Shown here piece after piece: positions 34,838 through 42,447 of a stretch of 45,830 bases of DNA (position 1 is its first letter; the number at the start of each line of letters is the position of its first letter). The notes under the pieces were generated by a model that was not told where the DNA came from, did not search any database, and saw only the letters and a list, made by a program, of their open reading frames with translations. Position numbers and translations under genes: made by a program. Origin of the DNA: Solirubrobacterales bacterium (GTDB taxonomy: Bacteria; Actinomycetota; Thermoleophilia; Solirubrobacterales; JACPNS01); contig JACPNS010000013.1 of NCBI GenBank assembly GCA_016185345.1, positions 74,432 through 120,261 of the forward strand, read 5' to 3'.

Positions 34838-35341
34838 TTGCAATATCGATCATTCTGGAAGCCGCTCGACAAGGCGGAGCTGCCCGTGCTCAAGTGGGTC
34901 GAACGCGTCCGCGCTGGCGGCGTGATTGAGCAGGCGACGCGGGTGATCACCGAGTCCGGTCAGTACGGACTCGTTTGGTACGCCGTTGCTGGCGCCGCTG
35001 CTTACCGCGATCCTGTGAAGCGGGATCGCTGGATCGCCGCGGGCGCGAAGGTCGCCGGGATCTACGCGGCCAATACGGCGTTGAAGATGGTGGCCAAGCG
35101 GCAGCGGCCGCCGATTGCAGCTTTGGGCACGCCAACCGGCCTTAGTTTTCCCTCGGCGCACGCATCCACTTCCTGTGCAGCTGCGCGACTCTTCAGCGAC
35201 ATCGAGCCCGGCCTGAAGCCTTTGTTCTACTTCGCAGCATTCAACGTGACGGGTTCGCGCCTTCACTTCTGCGTCCACTACCCGAGCGATCTGCTTGCCG
35301 GCGCCGCACTCGGCGACCTCGCCGCCCGCGCCCTGCGCTGA
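34838..35341 (+). CDS. PAP2-family phosphatase
   Basis: Membrane-associated type 2 phosphatidic acid phosphatase / undecaprenyl-pyrophosphatase-like protein, about 167 aa. The three catalytic motifs are clear: KMVAKRQRPP (KxxxxxxRP), PSAHAS (PSGH variant) and SRLHFCVHYPSD (SRxxxxxHxxxD). The start is uncertain: no ATG or GTG lies between the previous stop and FWKPLDKAEL, so I chose the TTG at 34838. A GTG at about 34888 would shorten it. The real substrate could be any lipid or isoprenoid pyrophosphate. Confidence 0.82.
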   Translation: MQYRSFWKPLDKAELPVLKWVERVRAGGVIEQATRVITESGQYGLVWYAVAGAAAYRDPVKRDRWIAAGAKVAGIYAANTALKMVAKRQRPPIAALGTPTGLSFPSAHASTSCAAARLFSDIEPGLKPLFYFAAFNVTGSRLHFCVHYPSDLLAGAALGDLAARALR

Positions 35342-35345
35342 AGTA

Positions 35346-35402
35346 CGCAAATAGCGACACCAACCTCAGACCCGGTCTGAGGTTGCATCCGCAAATAGCG
35401 AC
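35346..35402. repeat. Perfect 12-bp hairpin flanked by 13-bp direct repeats
   Basis: CAACCTCAGACC (35361-35372) and its exact complement (35374-35385) are separated by one base. The 13-mer CGCAAATAGCGAC occurs on both sides (35346-35358 and 35390-35402). The element fills most of the gap between the PAP2 stop and ychF and is followed by TTTT. It could be a terminator, an operator pair or a small miniature repeat. Confidence 0.7.
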
Positions 35403-35426
35403 TTTTCCCCCGCTACCGTCCCGCGC

Positions 35427-36509
35427 GTGGCGATGAAGGTCGGAATAGTCGGGATGCCCAACGCGGGCAAGTCATCCCTGTTCAATGCACTCACCAAGGC
35501 GGGGGCCGAGGCCGCGAACTACCCCTTCACGACGATTGAGCCGAACGTGGCCGTCGTACCCGTGCCCGACCAGCGCCTGCTCGAGACCGCCGCCGTCACC
35601 GGCGCGACCGACATCCGCCTTGACCAGATCCACGTGCACGACATCGCGGGCCTCGTCCGCGGAGCGAGCAAGGGCGAAGGCCTCGGCAACCAGTTCCTCG
35701 CGAACATCCGCGAGACCGACGCGATTCTCCACGTGGTCCGCGCGCACGAAGACAGCAAGGTCGTCCACCCCGAGGGCGACGTCGATCCGCTCCGCGACAT
35801 CGACACGATAGAGACCGAGCTGATCTTCGCTGACCTCGACCAGGCCGAGCGCCGACTCCAGCGAGTCTCCAAGGAGGCGAAGTCGCTCGACCCGGAAGCG
35901 ATTGCCGAAGAGGCCTGGCTGAAGGATGTAGTTGACGCACTTCAAGCAGGCAAGGCAGTGCGCACGGTCCCAGTCCCCGAAGACGCGCCGCTCGCCCTGA
36001 AGTCGCTGAGCCCGCTCACGGGCAAGCCTGTTCTGTTCGTCGCCAACGTCACCGAGGGCGAGACCGAGGCCCCGCCGTCGATCGCCGCGTACGCCAAGTC
36101 GCAGGGAGCCGAAGCAGTGGCGATCAGCTCACGCATGGAGGCCGAACTCGTCGAGATGGACGACGACGAGGCCGCGGCAATGCGCGAAGAACTCGAGATC
36201 CCCGAGTCGGGCCTGACCACAGTGATCAACGGCGCCTTCGCCCTCCTGGACCTGCTGACGTTCTTCACTGTCGGCGAGCAGATCGGCCAGTCCTGGCACA
36301 TGCAAAAGGGCGGCACGGTCTACGACGCGGCCGGCGAGATCCATACCGACATCCAGCGGGGCTTCGTCCGCGCGGAAGTCATCAACTTCCAGGAACTGAT
36401 CGAGGCGGGCGGATATGTCGGCGCGAAGGAAAGGGGCACGCTGCGGCTTGAGGGCCGCGACTACGTGATGCGGGACGGCGATGTGATCACTGTCAAGCAC
36501 ACCAGCTGA
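35427..36509 (+). CDS. ychF: Redox-regulated ATPase/GTPase YchF
   Basis: Obg-family P-loop protein that prefers ATP, binds the ribosome and is linked to stress responses. 360 aa, the usual length. G1 is GMPNAGKSS, G2 region NYPFTTIEPN, G3 DIAGLVRGASKGEGLGNQFL, and G4 is the atypical NVTE characteristic of YchF. The C-terminal TGS domain includes AAGEIHTDIQRGFVRAEV. The start is GTG at 35427 or ATG two codons later. A TACCGT box ends 7 nt before the GTG, which suggests a leaderless mRNA. Confidence 0.96.
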   Translation: MAMKVGIVGMPNAGKSSLFNALTKAGAEAANYPFTTIEPNVAVVPVPDQRLLETAAVTGATDIRLDQIHVHDIAGLVRGASKGEGLGNQFLANIRETDAILHVVRAHEDSKVVHPEGDVDPLRDIDTIETELIFADLDQAERRLQRVSKEAKSLDPEAIAEEAWLKDVVDALQAGKAVRTVPVPEDAPLALKSLSPLTGKPVLFVANVTEGETEAPPSIAAYAKSQGAEAVAISSRMEAELVEMDDDEAAAMREELEIPESGLTTVINGAFALLDLLTFFTVGEQIGQSWHMQKGGTVYDAAGEIHTDIQRGFVRAEVINFQELIEAGGYVGAKERGTLRLEGRDYVMRDGDVITVKHTS

Positions 36510-36540
36510 GCCGGACCAATATGCGCGTAGGCTCGGCGCC

Positions 36541-37004
36541 GTGCACTCAATGCCCGAAATATCACTCGGCCTGATCCATGGCGAGACCTCGGGGGAGGTG
36601 CCCAGGAGCATGCGAACCACCGAGCTCGGCCACGGACCCACCGGTGGCGGAAGCTGGCGCAAACTCGGCGAATGGGAGGGCACTGAGCTCGCGTTCGGCT
36701 TTTCGGAGAATCCTGGCGGCTCGTGATCGAGTATCGCGCGGTCGGGCGGGCAGACTTCAGCGCTTTCGACGAGTCCGGAATGGTCAAGACCGTCTACGCG
36801 TTCAAGCTCTCGCCGGCTCCAAATGGAACACTCGTTACGGCCGTGATGCGAACTGCGACCACCGACGACCACGCCCGCAAATGGTGTCGCCGTCCCTGGA
36901 CAAACAGCGTCGGTTCAGTTGCACACACTCTCGTTGGTGCTGCGCTGGAGAGTGCCCAGGCAGCGCCCGAAGCCGTGCCCGCTACTTCTTCGGCTTGCGC
37001 TTGA
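36541..37004 (+). pseudogene. Frameshifted SRPBCC-like protein remnant
   Basis: Two adjoining frames appear to be one protein. The first (36541-36726) gives RTTELGHGPTGGGSWRKLGEWEGTELAFGF in outline, then ENPGGS and a stop. The second (from 36723) gives VIEYRAVGRADFSAFDESGMVKTVYAF and TLVTAVMRTATTDDHARKWCRRPW. Adding one G near 36705 would read GFSGESWRLVIEY across the join. The style (TTETR..D..ARRRFRRYW) recalls actinobacterial polyketide-cyclase/SRPBCC-like proteins, but the N-terminal half is missing. A TAGGCT box 7 nt upstream of the GTG hints it was once expressed. Confidence 0.45.
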
Positions 37005-37026
37005 TCTCCGCGCCCGGCGCATGCTT

Positions 37027-37623
37027 TCAGCTGCGATGCCGCCATCGAGGGGGAACCCCGGCGGCCGTCAGCCCGCAGCCAACGAATAGTAGCGCCGCGG
37101 CGACAACCAATGCGGTTGTTGAAGAAGGAGCGTGAATCGGCCACTCGTAAAAGGCAGTGCCCGGAAGATGACCAGAGTTGAAGAAGATCACGAACATCAC
37201 CATCAGCACGGGGGCGACAAACGCTCCAACTGCTCCGGCACCCCAGCCCGCGATCAGAGCGATTCCAAGCAAGCCTGCGAAGTTGCGGGCCAACGTCATA
37301 GCGCCCAAACTGGAAATCAGGTCAGCCACGCCGAGCGAGGCGAATGCGAATGCGACGGATGTAACAACCAACCCTACGTCGAGATACGCGACATGACGTA
37401 CCGCCGTGGACTCGCTCGCCGGGCGTCGATCGAACAATGCGTTGGCTATTGCAGCGGCAGGAAGCAGCGGAACAAACAACGAAAGCAGGACCGGGTCCTG
37501 CGATCCCATTCGAAGGTTTGGTACCGAGACCTGTGCTGAACCAGCCACGATCGCAAGGAGTGCCTGCGCGCCGAGAGCACCGAGAATGATCGCGCTGCCG
37601 CGAACCCGTAGCCACCAGATCAT
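37027..37623 (-). CDS. Polytopic membrane protein, last gene of the ABC-transporter operon
   Basis: 198 aa with about six hydrophobic segments (IILGALGAQALLAIVAG, LLSLFVPLLPAAAIANALF, VGLVVTSVAFAFASLGVA, LLGIALIAGWGAGAVGAF, MVMFVIFF and ALVVAAALLFVGCGL). No soluble domain and no recognised family. It begins 24 nt after the permease-like gene at 37648 on the same strand and ends next to the SRPBCC remnant. By position it should be a second membrane component of the transporter or an immunity-type protein. Confidence 0.7.
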   Translation of the reverse strand: MIWWLRVRGSAIILGALGAQALLAIVAGSAQVSVPNLRMGSQDPVLLSLFVPLLPAAAIANALFDRRPASESTAVRHVAYLDVGLVVTSVAFAFASLGVADLISSLGAMTLARNFAGLLGIALIAGWGAGAVGAFVAPVLMVMFVIFFNSGHLPGTAFYEWPIHAPSSTTALVVAAALLFVGCGLTAAGVPPRWRHRS

Positions 37624-37647
37624 GAGTTGTGCAAATCTCGACCGGCT

Positions 37648-38853
37648 TCAGGAACAGGTCGCGAGCTCATTGATTGATTGATTCGCCCAGTTCGATTGTG
37701 CTCGCGGACTGCTCTTCGCAACCGCTCGATAGCGATGCATTTCAGATCGCGTGAGGGGCGTGTTTTCACGAGCCTCGGAGGCGTTGGCCTTGCCAAGCAC
37801 CCACCAGGTGAGTATCGGCTTGAGATCTGTCGTGTCATAGGCAGACGACGCGGCGCAGTCCGGTGTTCGCGGGATCAGTGAGCTTGCGAGTGAGCCGCGA
37901 ATCTCGGACGTGTTTGCCTGCGGCGAAATGCCGAACTGCCATCGATCGCCACCGGGACGCTCGGTGGCGAGAGTGGGCGTTGCGATGCCGGCGGCGCGCA
38001 GATCCTCGCCGATTCGACTTGCAACTTTGGCGGTTCGGTTCAACTGCCCTGCGTTCTCTTTCCAGACGCAGATACGTGGGTTGCTCCCAGCGCAGCGAAG
38101 ATCGCTCGCGGCGCGGATTGAACCGGGGGTGAAGCCGAACGAGTTCACCATCGAAACGGCGACGAGCACGAGCGCCAGGAATCCGCCGAAAGCGGCCGGC
38201 ACGAGCCATCGTGTCCTGGTTCCCGGGATGAAGGCAAGCGACAACAGTGCAACAGCAAGCGCGACAAGAATTCCGGCCAGTATCACCGAGTTTGACGGCT
38301 GGATAGAAAGGTCGCAACAGTCGATCAGGTTTCCGTTGAGGTGCCGGATCCAGAGCGGCTCTGTGGCCGACGGATAAACGATCCAGAGCCACGGAACGAC
38401 GACCGCGATCGGCAACGCGAAGGCGCGAGAAAGCCGCGTGCCGAGTGCGAAACCGAAACAAGTGAACGCCGCGATCTGGGCGAGCTCGCCCACAAGGATG
38501 AAGAAGTCCGTGAATGAGAGCGGAATCGCCTCGGAGCCGGCGTACAGCGCCGTCGGGACAATCAGCACCGCAGCCCCACAAGCAATATTCGGGAGAAGTT
38601 GTCGCGCGACCACCGCTCTGCGAGAGCGATTCGCGGTGGAGATCATCGCCGCGCCGGCCCGATGCCGGTTGCCCTCGATTGCCGCGAAAATCGCGCTGAA
38701 CGGTGCGGCGATTGCGAGCGCCATTCCGCCCTGAGCGATTGCCGCCGACGAATATCCCATCGGGTCGGCCGCATCCTGCAGATAGCCGTATGCGATCAGG
38801 ATCGCTACTGGGGATAGGAATACGGCCCAAGATCGCGCGAGCGAGTTATTCAC
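37648..38853 (-). CDS. ABC transporter permease-like protein with extracytoplasmic Cys domain
   Basis: 401 aa. About six to seven membrane segments occupy the first ~245 residues (VFLSPVAILIAYGY, GGMALAIAAPFSAIFAAI, LLPNIACGAAVLIVPTAL, and so on, ending WLVPAAFGGFLALVLVAVSMV). A C-terminal soluble domain of about 150 residues follows, with cysteines in DLRCAGSNPRICVWKE, RTPDCAASS and at the end ELATCS, probably outside the cell. It overlaps the ATPase gene by 8 bp, so it is its direct partner. The fused outer domain suggests binding of a peptide or cell-wall ligand. Confidence 0.75.
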   Translation of the reverse strand: MNNSLARSWAVFLSPVAILIAYGYLQDAADPMGYSSAAIAQGGMALAIAAPFSAIFAAIEGNRHRAGAAMISTANRSRRAVVARQLLPNIACGAAVLIVPTALYAGSEAIPLSFTDFFILVGELAQIAAFTCFGFALGTRLSRAFALPIAVVVPWLWIVYPSATEPLWIRHLNGNLIDCCDLSIQPSNSVILAGILVALAVALLSLAFIPGTRTRWLVPAAFGGFLALVLVAVSMVNSFGFTPGSIRAASDLRCAGSNPRICVWKENAGQLNRTAKVASRIGEDLRAAGIATPTLATERPGGDRWQFGISPQANTSEIRGSLASSLIPRTPDCAASSAYDTTDLKPILTWWVLGKANASEARENTPLTRSEMHRYRAVAKSSPRAQSNWANQSINELATCS

Positions 38854-39604
38854 CGTGACCGCTATCTGTGACGATGCGTTCGTAGGCGTCTATTGCCTGA
38901 AGTTCCGGCGGCGCTGCGCGGTCGGCGCTGATGGCAAGGAACTCTTGGACCGTGCCGTGGAACAACAGCTCTGCATCGATCAAGACGTACACGTGATCGA
39001 ACACGGAGTCGATGTCCTCGACCTGGTGCGATGAGATGATCGTGCTCCGCTCGCCGCGGAAGCCGGCCACCATCGACATGAAGTTCCGTCGCTGAAGTGG
39101 ATCAAGTCCAGCTGTCGGTTCGTCCAAGAGCATCACTTCGGGGTCGTGCACCAGAAGTTGAGCGATCCCGACGCGGCGGAGTTGGCCTCCTGAGATCGAC
39201 GTCGGCTTGCGATCAGACAAGTCTGAGAGGTCGAGAGAATCGAGCACTTCGACCGAGCGCTCCCATGCTGCCTTCTTGCTCATCCCCTTCAGCCAACCGG
39301 CGTACGCGACCTGTTCGCGGACGGTGAGCCCCGGAATCGGCGCGACGTCCTGCCCGAGCATGCCGACAACATCGCGGTACTGGCGCTGCGCGCGAGCTGC
39401 GTCGATGCTGCCGAGAGCGATCGATCCTCGAATCGGTCGAATTGACGTAGCCAGCAATCGGAGAAGTGTCGATTTGCCCGCGCCGTTGGGCCCCAGAAGC
39501 AGTGTGTTTCCGCCCTCGAACCCGCATGAGAATGACTCGAACAGGCGGCGATCGGAGCGGTACGCAAACTCGATGTCAGTGCACGTGAGCAACATTGTTT
39601 CCAT
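38846..39604 (-). CDS. ABC transporter ATP-binding protein
   Basis: 252 aa from the ATG at 39604 (an ATG at 39664 in frame would add 20 residues and sits 4 nt after the upstream stop). Walker A GPNGAGKST, Q-loop GMLGQDVAPIPGLTVREQ, signature SISGGQLRRVGIAQLL, Walker B VMLLDEPTAGLDP and the switch His in SSHQVED are all intact. The sequence type is that of drug/peptide and Nod-like ABC-2 exporters. It is the second gene of a four-gene operon behind a small secreted protein. Confidence 0.92.
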   Translation of the reverse strand: METMLLTCTDIEFAYRSDRRLFESFSCGFEGGNTLLLGPNGAGKSTLLRLLATSIRPIRGSIALGSIDAARAQRQYRDVVGMLGQDVAPIPGLTVREQVAYAGWLKGMSKKAAWERSVEVLDSLDLSDLSDRKPTSISGGQLRRVGIAQLLVHDPEVMLLDEPTAGLDPLQRRNFMSMVAGFRGERSTIISSHQVEDIDSVFDHVYVLIDAELLFHGTVQEFLAISADRAAPPELQAIDAYERIVTDSGHGE

Positions 39605-39668
39605 TGTGTTGAGGCCGACAACTCCCCGGCGGTCGACAGCCCGCCGCCCGCCGAGGAGAGTCATTGAT

Positions 39669-40082
39669 CTAGTACGCGACGCGAACCGAGGCCGAGAGCC
39701 AGTTGCCCGACTCCTGGTCGTTGATCGTGTTAATGCGGAACTTGTAAGTTCCGGCTTTCACGTCACCCCAGTCGCGGGTCGACGAGTTGTAGCAGCGCGC
39801 CAGTTGCGTGCCGAACGATTCGTCGGGAAGCGACGTGCGCTTACGGCGAAGTTCGACGCCCGCGCGGGCACTACCGCTTGACGGCACGGTGCGGCAGCTC
39901 GAGAGCTGGACCGTCGTCGACGCGCCGTCGTTGTTCTTGTCGGAGCAGTCACGAGAGTTGAAGCCTGTGAGCACGCTTGACAGCGATCCAGTCCACGAAC
40001 CTTCACCGAATGCGGACGCAGTCACCGTCAGCATCGCGACGAGCATCAACACTACGAGCAATCTCTTTTTTTTTTTGATCAT
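39669..40082 (-). CDS. Small secreted Cys-containing protein, possible bacteriocin or signal
   Basis: 137 aa. A textbook signal peptide: MIKKKKR, then LLVVLMLVAMLTVTASA with cleavage likely after ASA or nearby, leaving about 110 residues. The mature part starts GEGSWTGSLSS and has three cysteines (SRDC, LSSC and LARC), beta-rich, ending in alternating hydrophobic strands (WLSASVRVAY). AGGA Shine-Dalgarno before the ATG and a perfect TATAAT upstream. The next three minus-strand genes encode an ABC ATPase and two membrane proteins at very short spacing. This order resembles lactococcin 972-type loci (secreted protein plus ABC export/immunity), but sequence identity to that family is not evident. 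Confidence 0.75.
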   Translation of the reverse strand: MIKKKKRLLVVLMLVAMLTVTASAFGEGSWTGSLSSVLTGFNSRDCSDKNNDGASTTVQLSSCRTVPSSGSARAGVELRRKRTSLPDESFGTQLARCYNSSTRDWGDVKAGTYKFRINTINDQESGNWLSASVRVAY

Positions 40083-40125
40083 GTTTCCTCTGAGTTGGTG
40101 AGCAATAGCCGATCTGTCCCTGATG

Positions 40126-40131
40126 ATTATA
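40126..40131 (-). promoter_or_regulatory. Perfect TATAAT -10 box of the secreted-protein operon
   Basis: TATAAT on the minus strand, 44 nt upstream of the ATG at 40082. TTAATT stands at the 17-nt -35 position and is weak. The surrounding DNA is unusually AT-rich for this window. Confidence 0.6.
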
Positions 40132-40420
40132 ACTCATGTGCTAACCCAAATTAATACAGAAGATGTGGTGACTATCTTTCGGAATACAGCGCGAGCTCGC
40201 TTCGGCAGGCAAATCATGCGCGCTGATGTGTCGCGACCGCGTTAACCACTCGCGATAAGCAACGTCCGAAATCTCCATCCAACCGGACGGCTTGTTTCGG
40301 GCGGTCGCTACCCCCCGGTTGTTAGGCTCCGACGCGGCCAACTGCCACGGCCAAACACCGGCAAACAAGTTGGAAACAGTCCTCAAAAACGCTTAGATCT
40401 CCCCCGTAAAGAAGGAACGT
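40132..40420. other. Intergenic region between the secreted-protein operon and acetolactate synthase
   Basis: No convincing gene. The left ~60 nt are AT-rich and carry upstream promoter DNA of the minus-strand operon. The right end has AAGAAGGA 4 nt before the ATG at 40421. A minus-strand frame at 40141-40386 is open but has no Shine-Dalgarno or recognisable content. No clear hairpin was found. Confidence 0.5.
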
Positions 40421-42064
40421 ATGGCAACCCCCAAAGCAAGTGCAGTATTCGTCGAATGTCTCGAGGCAGAGGGAGTGCGTTACGTCTTCGGAATTCCAGG
40501 TGAAGAGACCCTGGACCTGAACGAATCGATCGAGGACTCCTCGATCCAGTTCGTCCCCGTACGTCACGAGCAGGGCGGCGCCTACATGGCCGACGTCTAT
40601 GGCCGACTGACCGGACGCGCTGGCGTGTGCCTTGGCACCCTCGGACCGGGCGCAACCAACTTGATCACCGCGGTTGCTGATGCTTACCTCGACCGCGCGC
40701 CGCTCGTGGCGCTGACCGGCCAGGGCGACCTCGAGCGCATGCACAAGGAGTCGCACCAGTACATCGACCTGATGCGCGTGATGCGTCCGATCACCAAGTG
40801 GAACGCCCAGCTGACCGACGAAGCGATCATCCCTGAGGTCGTGCGCAAGGCCTTCAAGATCGCCGAATCCGAGAAGCCCGGCGCCACCCACATCGAGCTT
40901 CCCGAAGACGTCATGGCTCGCCCGCTCGACGCGCAGCCGCTTCCGCGCATGGAAGTCGCCCGCCCCGAGCCCAACGCCCGCGACATCCTGCGCGCCGCCG
41001 ACATGATCAAGTCGGCGGTCAACCCGATCGTGCTTGCCGGTAACGGAGTGATCCGCGTCAACGCAACGCAGGCGATGCGCGACTTTGCCCACGCCACCAA
41101 CATCGGCGTCGCAACGACCTTCATGGGCAAGGGCATCATCGACTACGAGGACGAGCTGTCGCTGGGAACGACCGGCCTGCAGGCCGGCGACTACACGCTC
41201 GCTGGTTTCGATGAAGCCGACCTCGTGATCGCTGTCGGATACGACCTCGTCGAACACGCGCCCGAGAAGTGGAACCCGAACGGCGACAAGAAGATCATCG
41301 TCATCGACACCAAGGCCGCCGAGATCGACGCGCACTACATGCACGAGATCGAGTTGGTCGGCGACATTTACCACATCCTCAACATCCTCACCGAGGAGTG
41401 CCGCAATGTCAGTTTCTCGGGTGGATCGCAGCGCCTGAACGACATCGTCATGGGCCGCTTCGAGACCGCCAAGAACGACGACTCCTTCCCTGCCCAGCCG
41501 CCGCGCGCGCTCTGGGAGATCCGCGAGGTGATGGGTCGCGACGACATCCTGATCTCAGACGTCGGCCTGCACAAGCTCTGGATCGGTCGTATGTTCCCGG
41601 CTCATGAGCCGAACACCGTGCTGATCGCCAACGGCCTCGCTGGCATGGGCTTCGCAGTCCCGGCCGGAATCGCGGCCAAGCTCGTCCACCCGGACCGCAC
41701 CGTCATCACGGTCAACGGCGACGGCGGATTCCTGATGAACTGCCAGGAGCTCGAGACGGCGGTGCGCCTGAAGACTCCGGTCGTCAACATCATCTGGGAG
41801 AACCAGCAGTTCGGTTCGATCGTCTGGAAGCAGGACAACAAATTCGGCCGCCACTTCGGCGTCGACTTCACCAACCCGGACTTCGTCAGGCTCGCCGAGG
41901 CATTTCACATGCCGGCATGGCGCGCCACCTCGATCGACGACTTCAGCACGCGCTTGAAGCACGCGGTCACGCTGGACGTGCCGTCGCTGATCGTGCTGCC
42001 GATCGACTACTCGATCGATGTGCGGATTTCGGAAGAGCTGGGCGAGGGTCTCGTCGCGACCTGA
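40421..42064 (+). CDS. Acetolactate synthase, catabolic AlsS-like
   Basis: Thiamine-diphosphate enzyme condensing two pyruvates to acetolactate. 547 aa. The N-terminal PYR domain has YVFGIPGEETLDL and the catalytic Glu in RHEQGGAYMAD. The C-terminal PP domain has the ThDP/Mg motif GDGGFLMNCQELETA with NIIWENQQFG. The overall style (LGPGATNL, DRAPLVALTGQ) matches the AlsS/large-subunit family. No regulatory small subunit (ilvH/ilvN) is next to it, which favours a stand-alone catabolic-type enzyme, though a biosynthetic role is not excluded. Strong Shine-Dalgarno. Confidence 0.9.
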   Translation: MATPKASAVFVECLEAEGVRYVFGIPGEETLDLNESIEDSSIQFVPVRHEQGGAYMADVYGRLTGRAGVCLGTLGPGATNLITAVADAYLDRAPLVALTGQGDLERMHKESHQYIDLMRVMRPITKWNAQLTDEAIIPEVVRKAFKIAESEKPGATHIELPEDVMARPLDAQPLPRMEVARPEPNARDILRAADMIKSAVNPIVLAGNGVIRVNATQAMRDFAHATNIGVATTFMGKGIIDYEDELSLGTTGLQAGDYTLAGFDEADLVIAVGYDLVEHAPEKWNPNGDKKIIVIDTKAAEIDAHYMHEIELVGDIYHILNILTEECRNVSFSGGSQRLNDIVMGRFETAKNDDSFPAQPPRALWEIREVMGRDDILISDVGLHKLWIGRMFPAHEPNTVLIANGLAGMGFAVPAGIAAKLVHPDRTVITVNGDGGFLMNCQELETAVRLKTPVVNIIWENQQFGSIVWKQDNKFGRHFGVDFTNPDFVRLAEAFHMPAWRATSIDDFSTRLKHAVTLDVPSLIVLPIDYSIDVRISEELGEGLVAT

Positions 42065-42447
42065 TTCGGCGTGACCCTTGAGGTATCCGCAAACTCGGGC
42101 AGGCAGCGGCATCTTCCTGACTTCTCAAACCCCAACGACGTGAAACTGACTCCTGAACCCGTTCCAGTTTGAGGTATCTTGCGCGCGGCTCGGGTGGTAC
42201 GCCCGCGCAGGGTCAGGCGCCGAAGCCGAACTGAAATCTTCCGCAATCCCGCTCGGAGCCCCGCGATGCATTAGATACCGAGGCGTACTCCGCTCGAAAT
42301 CCCTGCATTTGGCCGATTTCCGAACCGAACGGTCGTGCTCGACAGATGCTGACCACGCGGTTACTCTGGGCGAGCTGGATCGCACTGAGCCGGGCGACGT
42401 AGTTGCCCAGCGATCCGCGGGCATTCACTCATACAAGGGGAAACAAG
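42065..42447. other. Intergenic region before the surface-protein pair
   Basis: Contains a 7-bp inverted repeat CTCAAAC/GTTTGAG (42124-42130 and 42167-42173) with an overlapping AAACTG/CAGTTT pair, and the direct repeat TTGAGGTATC (42078-42087 and 42169-42178). These may form a terminator for the synthase gene, though no U-tract follows. The rest holds no gene I can support. AGGGGA precedes the TTG start at 42448. Confidence 0.5.

Noticed and set aside
40141-40386. 81-codon minus-strand frame upstream of the secreted-protein operon
   Set aside because: No ribosome binding site, no recognisable content, and it covers promoter DNA of both neighbouring genes.
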